Shown in pieces: positions 1 through 9,050 of a stretch of 64,000 bases of DNA (the first letter of the stretch is position 1; every line of letters begins with the position of its first letter). The DNA comes from Anderseniella sp. Lineage in GTDB: Bacteria > Pseudomonadota > Alphaproteobacteria > Rhizobiales > Aestuariivirgaceae. The notes beneath the pieces are model-generated. The model was given only the letters and a program-made list of their open reading frames with translations. It did no database searches and was not told the DNA's origin. The position numbers and the translations under genes were made by a program. The DNA lies in assembly GCA_030626025.1 (NCBI GenBank), contig DAOUPT010000001.1, positions 85,365-149,364 on the forward strand, read 5' to 3'.

Positions 1-2
1 TG

Positions 3-476
3 CATCCCGGTTTGTTTTCCAGCAACGAAGTCATTAACGGCACCAAGGTTCTTGGCTTGACGACATTGGGCGCGGTTGATTTAATCGGCAAGGAAGTCAT
101 CTTCAATGAAGCCCCGGTACCGTTTCACTGGCTTTACCACCGAACCATTGCCTTTATAGAAATGATGCGCAATAGCGGTTCAACCGTATCAGATGAAGAT
201 AGTTTCGGGTTGAACAAGGATGAAGTTATCCGGATCAGACACTGCCCGCCAAGCCAAAAACACCCACAAGGCAATATCGCCCTGACATTGGAGAAGAGCG
301 GAGAGTTTCCCGTCGCCGAAGCGTCAATTCCAGGATCACAAGTCCTGTCAGTTGAACCATATGATGCAGACCTTGGCCCTGACAATCCAATTGATCGGGC
401 CATCATCACGCAGTTGAAAAAAACCGCTGAAATGCTGGAAACAAGCAAGTCAACTTTTGGCCGTCGCCTGCATTAA
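3..476 (+). CDS. Hypothetical protein, 5'-truncated by window edge
   Basis: The reading frame is open from the first bases of the window and ends in TAA at 474-476. A TTG lies at position 12, but the frame is open upstream of it (His-Pro-Gly), so the true start is probably outside the window. The visible 150-odd residues have no signal peptide or membrane segment. They are mixed alpha/beta in character, with an Arg/Lys-rich C-terminus ending in Arg-Arg-Leu-His. I do not recognise the family. It converges on the quinone oxidoreductase gene, with 12 bases between the two stops. It could equally be the C-terminal domain of a longer protein. Confidence 0.6.
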   Translation, partial: HPGLFSSNEVINGTKVLGLTTLGAVDLIGKEVIFNEAPVPFHWLYHRTIAFIEMMRNSGSTVSDEDSFGLNKDEVIRIRHCPPSQKHPQGNIALTLEKSGEFPVAEASIPGSQVLSVEPYDADLGPDNPIDRAIITQLKKTAEMLETSKSTFGRRLH

Positions 477-488
477 ATTCAACGTGGG

Positions 489-1487
489 CTATTCACATAC
501 CAGGACAATCTTGCCCATATGGCTTGAGGTCTCCATTAACGCATGAGCCTTTGCAGCGTCTTCCAGAGCAAATGTTTTGAATAATTGCGGTTTCACCTTG
601 TCAGCTTCGATCAGCGGCCAGACTTTTTGTAAAAGAGCTTGCGCCAGTTTTTCTTTTTCCGCCACCGAGCGTATGCGCAAGGTTGATCCGGTAAGGGTCA
701 GGCGTTTAAGCATCACCGGCATAAAATCGATCTCGACTTTCGAGCCTTGCAGAAAGGCAATCGACACAATCCGTCCCTGACTTGCTGCCGCCTTGATATT
801 TCGCCCGATATATTCACCACCGACCATATCAAGAATTACATCTGCACCATGTTTGTCGGTTGCCTGTTTGATGCCGGACACAAAATCTTCTGTCTTGTAA
901 TTAAAACACTTTTCAGCCCCGAGCTTTTCAGCCACAGAGCATTTTTCATCACTGCCAGCGGTCGCAAACACCCGCGCCCCGAAAGCTCTGGCCAACTGAA
1001 TCGCCGTCGTGCCAATGCCGCTGGTGCCGCCATGAACCAAAAATACTTCGCCCGCTTTAAGCCCGGCCCGGTCAAAGACATTGGTCCATACGGTAAAAAA
1101 TGTCTCGGCCAAACCACCCGCCTCAGCCATACTCAATCCGGCCGGTATCGGCAAGGTGTTGGCCTGCGCCGCAACACAATATTGCGCATAGCCACCACCC
1201 GTCACCAGCGCCAAAACCTCATCACCAATTTTAAACTGATCAGTCCCGTTGCCCAGCCCGCAAACAGTCCCGGCCACTTCCAGCCCCGGAATTTCTGAAG
1301 CCCCCGGCGGCGGCGGATATTTTCCCTCACGCTGCAAGATATCAGGCCGGTTAATGCCAGCCGCAGCAACCTTGATCAAAATCTCGCCGTCACCAGCTTG
1401 CGGTGTGGGCATTTGCACCGGTTGCAGCACTTCAGGACCACCGGGTTCGCGAACGGCAATCGCCGTCATTTTTTCAGGAATGCTCAT
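489..1487 (-). CDS. NAD(P)H-quinone oxidoreductase, zinc-free MDR family (PIG3-like)
   Basis: This is a medium-chain dehydrogenase/reductase of the zinc-independent quinone oxidoreductase branch, expected to reduce quinones with NADPH in the cytosol. The N-terminal GroES-like part carries the family pattern GINRPDILQREGKYPPPPG, followed by a Rossmann domain with HGGTSGIG near residue 155. The zinc-ligand cysteines of alcohol dehydrogenases are absent. Its length of 332 residues is normal. A TTG lies 9 bases upstream at 1496, but the ATG at 1487 is the more usual choice; a further ATG at 1469 aligns with many homologues. It is divergent from the DUF1192 gene at 1565, a pairing common in rhizobia-like genomes. 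The function is assigned by family and the physiological substrate is unknown. Confidence 0.9.
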   Translation of the reverse strand: MSIPEKMTAIAVREPGGPEVLQPVQMPTPQAGDGEILIKVAAAGINRPDILQREGKYPPPPGASEIPGLEVAGTVCGLGNGTDQFKIGDEVLALVTGGGYAQYCVAAQANTLPIPAGLSMAEAGGLAETFFTVWTNVFDRAGLKAGEVFLVHGGTSGIGTTAIQLARAFGARVFATAGSDEKCSVAEKLGAEKCFNYKTEDFVSGIKQATDKHGADVILDMVGGEYIGRNIKAAASQGRIVSIAFLQGSKVEIDFMPVMLKRLTLTGSTLRIRSVAEKEKLAQALLQKVWPLIEADKVKPQLFKTFALEDAAKAHALMETSSHMGKIVLVCE

Positions 1488-1564
1488 ATTTGCCAATTAG
1501 CCATATTGCAGGCACAATGACAAACAGTATTTCGTGATGTATCTGAATGAGGCAGGAATAAAAA

Positions 1565-1753
1565 ATGCACTTTGATGACGACAGCCCAAAGACAACAACA
1601 CCAGTCACAATAGGTGAGGACCTTTACGATTTCTCGATTGAGGAACTGACTGAGCGAATCAGCCTGCTTGGCCAGGAAATTTTGCGGGTCGAGGCGGAAA
1701 TCGTTAACAAAAAGTCAACAAAAACTGATGCTGATTCTGTTTTCAATCTTTAG
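1565..1753 (+). CDS. DUF1192 family small protein
   Basis: This 62-residue acidic protein matches the alphaproteobacterial DUF1192 pattern. It has a short Asp/Pro/Thr-rich head, then an EELTERISLLGQEILRVEAEI-like helix that should form a short coiled coil (residues about 27-50). The family has no established function. An AGG about 12 bases upstream of the ATG serves as a weak ribosome site. It is divergent from the quinone oxidoreductase gene, which is the usual neighbour of this family in Hyphomicrobiales. Confidence 0.85.
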   Translation: MHFDDDSPKTTTPVTIGEDLYDFSIEELTERISLLGQEILRVEAEIVNKKSTKTDADSVFNL

Positions 1754-1844
1754 CGATTCAAAACGGGAACTATAACTGATTGATTTTTAATGGATTTTGT
1801 ATTTTTTCAATAAAATTTGTCTAAAATTTTACCAATATGTTGTT

Positions 1845-1874
1845 TTGTTAACTTTTTAGTAACGCTGTCTATGT
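1845..1874 (+). promoter_or_regulatory. Possible housekeeping promoter for the candidate small RNA
   Basis: TTGTTA at 1845-1850 and CTATGT at 1869-1874 resemble alphaproteobacterial -35 and -10 boxes with an 18-base spacer, in an AT-rich stretch. They would place a transcript start near 1881, just before the first of three hairpins. This is a reading by eye only. Confidence 0.35.
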
Positions 1875-1880
1875 AATTTA

Positions 1881-1989
1881 ATACTCATGGTTCAGTTGAT
1901 CTGAACTTTGTAAGACGAGTGGCTCCTGCCACTCTGTTTGACGCCTCCCTGTTAGACTTTAGAGCCGCATTTTTGCGGCTCTTTTTTTT
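1881..1989 (+). ncRNA. Candidate trans-acting small RNA with three stem-loops (AbcR/alpha-r15-like architecture)
   Basis: Three hairpins follow one another in a 348-base gap between the DUF1192 gene and rcdA. GTTCAG/CTGAAC pairs at 1890-1906. GAGTGGC/GCCACTC pairs at 1917-1934 with a TCCT loop. AGAGCCGCA/TGCGGCTCT pairs at 1961-1982 and is followed by a run of T. The single-stranded stretch between hairpins 2 and 3 reads CGCCTCCCTG, a CU-rich motif able to pair with Shine-Dalgarno sequences. About 110 nucleotides, three hairpins, exposed CUCC motifs and a factor-independent terminator is the architecture of Hfq-dependent AbcR-type small RNAs of rhizobia. It is not an extension of the DUF1192 gene, which ends 130 bases upstream. 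Identity with that family is inference. Confidence 0.5.
1961..1989 (+). terminator. Rho-independent terminator
   Basis: A perfect 9-bp stem (AGAGCCGCA with TGCGGCTCT, loop TTTT) is followed immediately by seven more T residues. It ends the candidate small RNA and also shields rcdA from upstream transcription. Confidence 0.85.
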
Positions 1990-2101
1990 ATCTGGCATTC
2001 CATTTGCAGAGCAGTATTTGAATTAAAACCAACTGCCCCATATTGACCGCGCCTTAATCACAGGTCATCATGGCAAATGAAACAAGGGTGAGAAACTTTA
2101 T

Positions 2102-2623
2102 ATGACGGATGAAAACCAGCCAGCAAACCTTCCTGTCGATTTTCTGACGCGGTTTACACAATCTGAGCAATTCAATGATGTCTTTAATCAGGGCATGGGA
2201 TTGGTCGAGGAAACTGCTAATTATCTTGATGGCCCTGGCAGAAAAGACGCCCGCTTGCTCGACCGTCACGGTTCAATCGCCTATGCTACAGAAAGCATGC
2301 GACTAACCACACGCTTAATGCAACTGGCCTCATGGCTGTTGCTGCAACGGGCAATCTCTTCCGGCGAGCTCACAGTTGAAGCGGCCCAGGAAGAAAAGAA
2401 ACGCATCAATCTGTCAGAAATCGGTGACATTCAGGAAATGTCCGGCGCCAGTCAAATGCCGCAAGCCCTGCAGGATCTGGTAAACCGCTCAACCCGTGTT
2501 CACTCCCGCATCATCCAGCTCGATAAAATGATCCGCGACACCGCCATACCCGATGAACAACCGGTCAACCCCATCGCCAACCACCTCGACCGACTGGCAC
2601 AAGCTTTTGGCGGGCGAAAATAA
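2102..2623 (+). CDS. rcdA: RcdA-like regulator of CtrA degradation (DUF1465)
   Basis: This 173-residue, mostly helical soluble protein belongs to the DUF1465 family. Its Caulobacter member RcdA is an adaptor that helps ClpXP degrade the cell-cycle master regulator CtrA. The family is visible in the N-terminal segment FLTRFTQSEQFNDVF, the central TESMRLTTRLMQLASWLLLQRA helix pair and a conserved tail. GGGTGAG lies about 10-17 bases upstream of the ATG. CtrA itself and the other adaptors (CpdR, PopA) are not in the window, so the regulatory role rests on the family. Confidence 0.8.
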   Translation: MTDENQPANLPVDFLTRFTQSEQFNDVFNQGMGLVEETANYLDGPGRKDARLLDRHGSIAYATESMRLTTRLMQLASWLLLQRAISSGELTVEAAQEEKKRINLSEIGDIQEMSGASQMPQALQDLVNRSTRVHSRIIQLDKMIRDTAIPDEQPVNPIANHLDRLAQAFGGRK

Positions 2624-2684
2624 GTTCGCCAGTAATTTTCTCACATAAATGATGATGCCTCCAAGTCCCCAAGACCTGTTGGGC

Positions 2685-4085
2685 TTAATTCATCGCCTTA
2701 ACAATGCCCTCAACCATTTTCTTGGCATCGCCAAGCAGCATCATGGTGTTGTCACGATAGAATAGTGAATTATCGATACCGGCATACCCTGAGGCCAGCG
2801 AGCGTTTGGAGAACATCACCGTATTAGCTTTCCAAACCTCAAGCACCGGCATGCCATAAATCGGCGATTGCGGATCATCTTTGGCAGCAGGGTTGGTCAC
2901 ATCATTGGCTCCGATCACATACACCACGTCGGTATTGCCAAATTCAGCATTGATGTCTTCCAGCTCGAACACTTCGTCATAAGGCACATTGGCTTCAGCC
3001 AACAGCACATTCATGTGTCCGGGCATGCGTCCGGCAACCGGATGAATGGCGTATTTAACCGTCACACCATGTTCTTTCAGCTGGTCAGCCATTTCTCGCA
3101 AGGCATGTTGGGCTTGTGCAACCGCCATGCCGTAACCGGGAACGATAATCACCGAGCCGGCATTTTTCATCAGGAACGCCGCATCATCGGCAGACCCCAG
3201 TTTAACCGGTTTCTGCTCACCATCATCACCCGCCGCTGGACCGGCAGTCTCACCGCCAAAGCCACCAAGGATAACATTAAAGAATGAGCGGTTCATGCCC
3301 TTGCACATGATGTAGGACAAAATAGCACCCGATGAGCCCACCAGCGCACCGGTAATAATCAGCGCCGTGTTGCCAAGGGTAAAACCAATACCCGCCGCAG
3401 CCCAGCCTGAATAGGAATTGAGCATCGAGACAACAACCGGCATATCAGCCCCGCCGATGGGAATAATGATCAAAACACCCAGAACCATAGCCAAAATGGC
3501 CAGCATCCAGAAAGTTGTGTGGCTTTCATTACCAGCAAACAGGGCAATCAAAATAACAAGGAGAATCCCAAGGCCGAGATTGAGCATATGCTGGCCGGGA
3601 AAGGTGATCGGTGAACCTGAAACAAGACCGTGCAGCTTGGTAAAAGCAACGATTGAGCCGGAAAAAGTAATCGCCCCAATGGCAGCACCCAGCGCCATTT
3701 CGATCAGGCTGCCCGTATGGATGTGTCCGACACTGCCGATACCAAAGGAAGCGGGCGCATAGAGCGCCGCAGCAGCGACAAAAACCGCCGCCAGACCAAC
3801 CAGTGAGTGAAAAGCTGCCACCAATTGTGGCATTTCCGTCATCGCAATGCGCTTTGCTGTTACCGCCCCGATACCGCCACCAATAGCAATACCGAGCAGG
3901 ATAATCAACCAGGTCGTGACACTGCCGGGCGCAACCAGCAAGGTGGTGACAATGGCAATGCCCATACCAATCATGCCCAGCGTATTGCCACGCCGTGCAC
4001 TTTCAGGATGTGACAGACCTTTAAGGGCCAGAATAAAAAGACTTCCGGCAAGAAGGTATAAAAGAGCAGCTAAATTGGCTGACAT
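2685..4085 (-). CDS. pntB: NAD(P) transhydrogenase subunit beta
   Basis: PntB is the membrane plus NADP(H)-binding subunit of the proton-translocating transhydrogenase, which uses the proton gradient to make NADPH from NADH. The first 260-odd residues are hydrophobic and hold multiple membrane helices. The C-terminal domain has the NADP motif GYGMAVAQAQ, then HPVAGRMPGHMNVLLAEA, and the late KRSLASGYAG segment that binds the NADP phosphate. Its 466 residues are the full family length. It is the last gene of a four-gene minus-strand operon with the alpha subunit split in two, as is usual in alphaproteobacteria. Confidence 0.97.
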   Translation of the reverse strand: MSANLAALLYLLAGSLFILALKGLSHPESARRGNTLGMIGMGIAIVTTLLVAPGSVTTWLIILLGIAIGGGIGAVTAKRIAMTEMPQLVAAFHSLVGLAAVFVAAAALYAPASFGIGSVGHIHTGSLIEMALGAAIGAITFSGSIVAFTKLHGLVSGSPITFPGQHMLNLGLGILLVILIALFAGNESHTTFWMLAILAMVLGVLIIIPIGGADMPVVVSMLNSYSGWAAAGIGFTLGNTALIITGALVGSSGAILSYIMCKGMNRSFFNVILGGFGGETAGPAAGDDGEQKPVKLGSADDAAFLMKNAGSVIIVPGYGMAVAQAQHALREMADQLKEHGVTVKYAIHPVAGRMPGHMNVLLAEANVPYDEVFELEDINAEFGNTDVVYVIGANDVTNPAAKDDPQSPIYGMPVLEVWKANTVMFSKRSLASGYAGIDNSLFYRDNTMMLLGDAKKMVEGIVKAMN

Positions 4086-4094
4086 GATGCGGCC

Positions 4095-4559
4095 CTATCC
4101 TTTTTTCTTGTACATGGCCAGCATCCGCTGGGTGACGAGGAAACCGCCGAAGATATTCACAGATGCCAGAATAAGCGCCAGAAAACCAAGGCCCATGGCA
4201 ATAGAATTACCCGAGGCCACCGCACCGGCACCAACCGCCAATAAGGCACCAACCACAATCACCGAGGAAATCGCATTGGTCACCGCCATCAGCGGCGTAT
4301 GCAGGGCGGGCGTTACGCTCCAGACGACAAAATAACCAACGAAAATCGCCAGAACAAAAATCGCCAACCGAAATACAAATGGATCAATACCGGTTGCAGC
4401 ACTTGCCGCCTCGGCAATGCCATCATTGGCAGCACCGCTTTGCGAGGCCATCAAAGCGGCCTTGTCAGCCAGAGCCTGTGCCCGGTCTGCCGCCTGTAAC
4501 GCTTGTTCGGCCGCAGTTTTTGCAGCTTCTGCCGCCTGTTGGACTGTCATTTGAGCCAT
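4095..4559 (-). CDS. pntAB: NAD(P) transhydrogenase subunit alpha part 2
   Basis: This is the membrane part of the split alpha subunit. The N-terminal 40 residues are Ala/Gln-rich and helical ([20 protein letters not shown]), a common extension in this group. About four hydrophobic helices follow, with the conserved [14 protein letters not shown] between them. The 154 residues include that longer head. The gene lies 12 bases downstream of pntAA and 9 bases upstream of pntB, so the three are co-transcribed and must assemble in equal amounts. Confidence 0.95.
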   Translation of the reverse strand: MAQMTVQQAAEAAKTAAEQALQAADRAQALADKAALMASQSGAANDGIAEAASAATGIDPFVFRLAIFVLAIFVGYFVVWSVTPALHTPLMAVTNAISSVIVVGALLAVGAGAVASGNSIAMGLGFLALILASVNIFGGFLVTQRMLAMYKKKG

Positions 4560-4571
4560 TATATGCCTCGC

Positions 4572-5693
4572 CTATTTATTAAATATCGGGTGAATGACCT
4601 TGCCATCATGGGTCAAGGCACAACCAGTGATAATTTCGTCTTCCCAATCAATGGCCAGCTTGCTGTCTTCAGAAATCATCAAATCGATAAAATTCTGCAG
4701 GTTTTTGGCATACAGCGAAGACGCATTTCCAGAAAGGCGACCGGGCAGATTGGTGTAACCCATGATTGTCACCCCTTTATGGGAAACAACTTTACCGGCT
4801 TTAGATAATGGACAATTGCCGCCGCGCTCGACCGCCATGTCAACAATAATCGAACCGGACGCCATGGTCTCAACCATCGCCTTGCTCACCAGTTCAGGTG
4901 CTGGACGACCGGGAATCAGGGCTGTGGTGATAACAACATCTTGCCCCTTGATATGATTGGCCACAAGTTCAGCCTGTTTTTTCTTGTCTTCGTCAGACAA
5001 TTCCTTGGCATAGCCACCTTCAGTGGAACTGTCTTTCATGCCTTCGACAAAAACAAATTTTGCCCCCAGACTGGCAACCTGCTCACCGGCGGCAGCACGA
5101 ACATCTGTGGCTGAAACAACCGCGCCCAACCGCCGCGCTGTAGCAATTGCCTGCAGACCAGCAACCCCCGCGCCCATAACAAAAACCTTGGCCGGTGGTA
5201 CTGTACCGGCCGCTGTCATCATCATTGGAAAGGCCCGTGAAAATTGTTCTGCTGCATCAACAACTGCTTTATAACCGGCCAGATTTGCCTGCGATGACAA
5301 AACATCCATTGACTGAGCCCGGGTAATCCGCGGGATAAGCTCCATCGAAAAAGCGGTCAGTCCCGCCTTGGCCAGCCCATCAATGTCTTTGCGGTCACCA
5401 AATGGGTCAAGCTGAGCTGCAACAACGGCGCCCTTTTTCATTGCCTTGACCGCAGTAGCTGCCGGCCGGCGGACACTTAACACAATGTCAGCACCTTTTG
5501 CAGCAGCAGTAGCGGTTTTAGCTATGGTCGCCCCGGCTGACTTGTAATCGTCATCGGAAAAAAATGAGCCATTTCCGGCTCCGGCCTGGATAACAATATC
5601 CAGCCCTTTGCCAACAAAAGCTTTTACGCTGGCGGGTGATGCGGCAACCCGCGTTTCATCGGACGCGGTTTCTGCCAGAACGGCTATTTTCAT
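4572..5693 (-). CDS. pntAA: NAD(P) transhydrogenase subunit alpha part 1 (NAD-binding)
   Basis: This is the cytosolic NAD(H)-binding subunit of the transhydrogenase. It resembles alanine dehydrogenase: an N-terminal ETRVAASP motif, the QSMDVLSSQANLAGYKAV segment that contacts the NADP domain, and a Rossmann motif VMGAGVAGLQAIATARRLGA near residue 170. Its length of 373 residues is normal. It is preceded by the small oxidase-subunit gene and followed closely by pntAB and pntB. Confidence 0.96.
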   Translation of the reverse strand: MKIAVLAETASDETRVAASPASVKAFVGKGLDIVIQAGAGNGSFFSDDDYKSAGATIAKTATAAAKGADIVLSVRRPAATAVKAMKKGAVVAAQLDPFGDRKDIDGLAKAGLTAFSMELIPRITRAQSMDVLSSQANLAGYKAVVDAAEQFSRAFPMMMTAAGTVPPAKVFVMGAGVAGLQAIATARRLGAVVSATDVRAAAGEQVASLGAKFVFVEGMKDSSTEGGYAKELSDEDKKKQAELVANHIKGQDVVITTALIPGRPAPELVSKAMVETMASGSIIVDMAVERGGNCPLSKAGKVVSHKGVTIMGYTNLPGRLSGNASSLYAKNLQNFIDLMISEDSKLAIDWEDEIITGCALTHDGKVIHPIFNK

Positions 5694-5728
5694 GTTTACT
5701 CAGGTCCTGAACCAAATGGTCAAAAAAC

Positions 5729-6013
5729 TCAGGTTATAGTAACTGCAACAAGTATTCCATAGGCAATTAGCAGTCCGACAGAAAGATACCATTTTGACGG
5801 ATTTGCCCGGGCATCGATGATAATCGCAATCAAACCTGCAATCATGCCACCAAAGCCGATCAAAAATGTCATTGAGGTACCAAAGCCAAACTCACACAGC
5901 GCTACAACAATAAAAGCGCACATTAGAGACAACGCAACACAGCCTTTAACAAAACCTTCCCAGGTTGCTGTGTGATCTTCCATGCCGTGGCTTGCGATTT
6001 CGGTTTTTGTCAT
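5729..6013 (-). CDS. aa3-type cytochrome c oxidase subunit IV-like membrane protein
   Basis: The 94-residue product begins with a short soluble head containing DHTATWEGFVKG. This is the pattern of the bacterial aa3 oxidase subunit IV family, and a hydrophobic helix follows it. Unusually it continues with two more hydrophobic segments, where many family members have only one. The ATG at 6013 is preferred over an ATG at 6058 because GGAGGG sits about 9 bases before it. A small gene of this family ahead of pntAA is a recurring arrangement in Hyphomicrobiales. Whether it acts in the oxidase or with the transhydrogenase is not known. Confidence 0.75.
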   Translation of the reverse strand: MTKTEIASHGMEDHTATWEGFVKGCVALSLMCAFIVVALCEFGFGTSMTFLIGFGGMIAGLIAIIIDARANPSKWYLSVGLLIAYGILVAVTIT

Positions 6014-6216
6014 GATATTCTTCCCTCCAGAATTTCGATTCAAAATATAATTATTCACTTAGCACAAAACCCTGTGCGACAGTGCTTTGTCAATATAGAC
6101 TTGTTCCTGCGCGGCGCTTCGTCTCATGTCTGGTTGCAGATTATCTGCTTTTTAACACTCGTTTCATTAGAATCACAGTATTGACTGGAAAACTTCTTTA
6201 GTGGAATGCATTAAAT

Positions 6217-7587
6217 ATGAGCAACAGTACAGAAAGACCCGCCGTTTCCAAAAAGGGAATTTGGAGCTGGATTTTTTATGATTGGGCCGCCCAGCCGTTT
6301 TTCACCCTGATTTTAACATTCACATTCGGTCCGTATTTTGTCGCTAAACTTGCCGCAACCCCCGAGATCGGCCAAAGTTACTGGACAGCAGCAACCGCTA
6401 TAGCCGGTATTGTTATCGCCATTTGCTCTCCTTTTTTGGGTGCCATTTCAGATGCTGGTGGACCACGCAAACCATGGATCGCGGCGTTTTCTGTATTCTT
6501 TATCGCTGGCTGTTCTGCCCTGTGGTGGGCCGGGCCCAACATTGAATATGCGATTTATATCGCCCTTGCCGGATTTGTCATTGCAACGATCGGGGCTGAA
6601 TTTGGTATCGTTTTCACCAACAGCATGATGCCCGCTCTGGTGCCAAAAAGTAAAATCGGCTGGCTATCAGGCACCGGGTGGGCGATGGGCTATGTTGGAG
6701 GATTGCTGACCCTGATCATCATGATTTTGCTGATTATTCCCGGGGGTGACAAAAACCTCACCATGCTGGGCATACCTTCATTTCTGGGGTTTGATGCTGC
6801 CAATTTTGAGGGTGAGCGGTTTTCGGGTCCTTTTGCCGCTCTGTGGTATCTGGTTTTTGTCATACCACTGTTTCTGTTCACACCCGATACACCGGGAAAA
6901 TTGACCCTGAAAGACGCAACAAAGGCAGGCATCAAGCAACTCAAACAAACCTTTTCCACGTGGCGCGAGCACGCCAATATCTTTAAATTTCTTGCCGCCT
7001 CAATGATCTATCGCGATGCACTGGTCGGGGTCTTTGCCCTTGGCGGCATTGTTGGGGCAGCAGTGTTTGACTGGCCGATCACCACAGTTGGCATTTATGG
7101 CATTTTACTATCAATTACCGGTGCCATCGGCGCCTATGCAGGTGGCAAACTGGATGATCATTTCGGCCCCAAAGCCATCATTAGCGGCGGTATCATCATA
7201 TTATTTTTTGGCACCATCGCCACATTATCAATCGGCAAGGATTATATCTTTTTCTTTTTTGCCGTAGAACCACCGATGCCGGACGGATCGCTGTTTGCGG
7301 CCATTTCGGAAAAAACCTTTGTGCTGGTCGGATCGATAGTTGGGCTTGCCGTCGGCCCGGTACAGGCCGCCAGTCGCTCAATGCTGGTACGCATTGCACC
7401 GCCAGACAAGATCACTGAATTTTTCGGCCTCTATGCCCTGTCTGGAAAAGCCACAAGTTTTCTGGTTCCGGCCTCCATCGCGCTGGTCACCGCCCTGTCA
7501 CAAAACTTCCGCATCGGCCTGACACCAATTTTAGTCACATTCGCTATCGGCTTGGTCATCATGATTTGGGTTAAGGAAGAACGTTAA
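6217..7587 (+). CDS. MFS transporter, UMF1/Atg22-like family
   Basis: This is a 456-residue inner-membrane carrier with about 11-12 hydrophobic segments. The signature WSWIFYDWAAQPFFTLILTF near the N-terminus is typical of the UMF1 (unknown major facilitator) group related to yeast Atg22. A short cytosolic head precedes the first helix. Family members have been linked to efflux of amino acids or other small molecules, but no substrate can be read from the sequence. It is divergent from the pnt operon and is followed after 125 bases by the UDP-glucose dehydrogenase gene. It is probably a single-gene unit. Confidence 0.88.
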   Translation: MSNSTERPAVSKKGIWSWIFYDWAAQPFFTLILTFTFGPYFVAKLAATPEIGQSYWTAATAIAGIVIAICSPFLGAISDAGGPRKPWIAAFSVFFIAGCSALWWAGPNIEYAIYIALAGFVIATIGAEFGIVFTNSMMPALVPKSKIGWLSGTGWAMGYVGGLLTLIIMILLIIPGGDKNLTMLGIPSFLGFDAANFEGERFSGPFAALWYLVFVIPLFLFTPDTPGKLTLKDATKAGIKQLKQTFSTWREHANIFKFLAASMIYRDALVGVFALGGIVGAAVFDWPITTVGIYGILLSITGAIGAYAGGKLDDHFGPKAIISGGIIILFFGTIATLSIGKDYIFFFFAVEPPMPDGSLFAAISEKTFVLVGSIVGLAVGPVQAASRSMLVRIAPPDKITEFFGLYALSGKATSFLVPASIALVTALSQNFRIGLTPILVTFAIGLVIMIWVKEER

Positions 7588-7712
7588 GCTTGCCAATTCG
7601 CTTCTGTCCAGTCTAAGCAATTGATATTGTTGCAACAGGTCGCTACAAAACAAATATAAGTTATCATGATGGCTAATAACGCCAACAAATCAAAAAAGTT
7701 GAATAACGTAAG

Positions 7713-9047
7713 ATGAAAATTCTGATGATCGGTACCGGCTATGTCGGGTTGGTAACAGGGGCATGCTTTGCTGAGCTTGGTCACCACGTGACCTGCATGG
7801 ACAAAGACAAGTCGAAAATTGCACGATTAAATAACGATGAAATCCCAATTTTTGAACCTGGCCTGAATGAACTGGTTGCCTGGAACAAGGGTCATGGCAA
7901 ACTGCGTTTCATCGACACTCTCGATGATCTGGGAGTTGATGTGCCTGACTTTGTTTTCCTGGCAGTTGGAACACCTTCTCAAAAACAAACCGGCAAAGCA
8001 GACCTTTCCTTTGTCTTTGCCGCAGCCGGTGAGGCAGCAGAAAAACTCTCCGAAATGAATGCCGATGGGTTCACGGTTTTCGTCACCAAGTCGACCGTGC
8101 CGGTTGGAACCAGCAAACAGGTACACAAGGTTATTTGCCAACACTTGCCTCAAGAAAGATTTGCTGTGGCCTCCAACCCCGAGTTCTTGCGCGAGGGGGC
8201 GGCAATCGAAGACTTTATGAAACCTGACCGCATTGTTGTTGGTAGCGACAGCGAACAAGCCCGTGGCATGTTTGAAGAAATGTATCGACCCTTAACCCGT
8301 CAGGGCTATCCACTGGTCGTGACATCAACAATTGCCACTGCCGAGCTGACAAAATATGCCGCAAATGCTTTTTTGGCGACAAAAATCACCTTCATCAATG
8401 AGCTTTCCCGCCTATGTGAGAAAGTTGACGCGCGCGTGGATGAGGTTGCTCTGGGACTTGGGCTGGACAGCCGGATTGGCAACAAGTTCTTAAACCCCGG
8501 ACCGGGGTTTGGCGGCTCCTGTTTGCCAAAGGACACACTGGCGCTGGTTAAAACCGCGATTGATTTTGACTCTCCGCTGGAGATCGTTGAAACCGTCATC
8601 CGTTCCAATGACAAGCACAAACATTTGATGACCGAAAAAATTCGTCATGCTGCTGGTGGCGATGTCAAAGGCAAACGCATCGGCATTCTGGGCCTTGCTT
8701 TCAAGGCAAACACCGATGATGTTCGCGATTCTCCATCGCTGACAATTATTCCCGGCCTTGAGCAGGATGGCGCTTCGGTTATTTCCTATGACCCTGAAGG
8801 AATGGATCAGGCCCGGGCTAGCCTGCCAGATAGCCAATATGCAGAAACGGCCGAACAGGTTTTTGAAAATGCCGACATGGTTGTGCTGGTGACCGAATGG
8901 CCACAATTTACCACGCTGGACTGGCCCGACCTGTACAAAAAGATGCGCACTCCGGTCGTGGTTGATCTTCGCAACATCCTGCCTCACGCAAAACTGCGCG
9001 AGATCGGATTTACCTGTCACAGCACCGGCGGATTTGTCGGCGAGTAG
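7713..9047 (+). CDS. ugd: UDP-glucose 6-dehydrogenase
   Basis: The enzyme oxidises UDP-glucose to UDP-glucuronate with two NAD, feeding exopolysaccharide, capsule or lipid sugars. An N-terminal Rossmann motif GTGYVGLVTGACFAELGHHV opens at residue 7. The central helix and the substrate loop GPGFGGSCLPKDT carry the catalytic cysteine at residue 270. The C-terminal UDP-binding domain includes GLAFKANTDDVRDSPS. Its 444 residues are full length. No other polysaccharide gene is nearby, so the end product cannot be inferred. It converges on the TPP-enzyme gene with three bases between stops. Confidence 0.95.
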   Translation: MKILMIGTGYVGLVTGACFAELGHHVTCMDKDKSKIARLNNDEIPIFEPGLNELVAWNKGHGKLRFIDTLDDLGVDVPDFVFLAVGTPSQKQTGKADLSFVFAAAGEAAEKLSEMNADGFTVFVTKSTVPVGTSKQVHKVICQHLPQERFAVASNPEFLREGAAIEDFMKPDRIVVGSDSEQARGMFEEMYRPLTRQGYPLVVTSTIATAELTKYAANAFLATKITFINELSRLCEKVDARVDEVALGLGLDSRIGNKFLNPGPGFGGSCLPKDTLALVKTAIDFDSPLEIVETVIRSNDKHKHLMTEKIRHAAGGDVKGKRIGILGLAFKANTDDVRDSPSLTIIPGLEQDGASVISYDPEGMDQARASLPDSQYAETAEQVFENADMVVLVTEWPQFTTLDWPDLYKKMRTPVVVDLRNILPHAKLREIGFTCHSTGGFVGE

Positions 9048-9050
9048 ATC

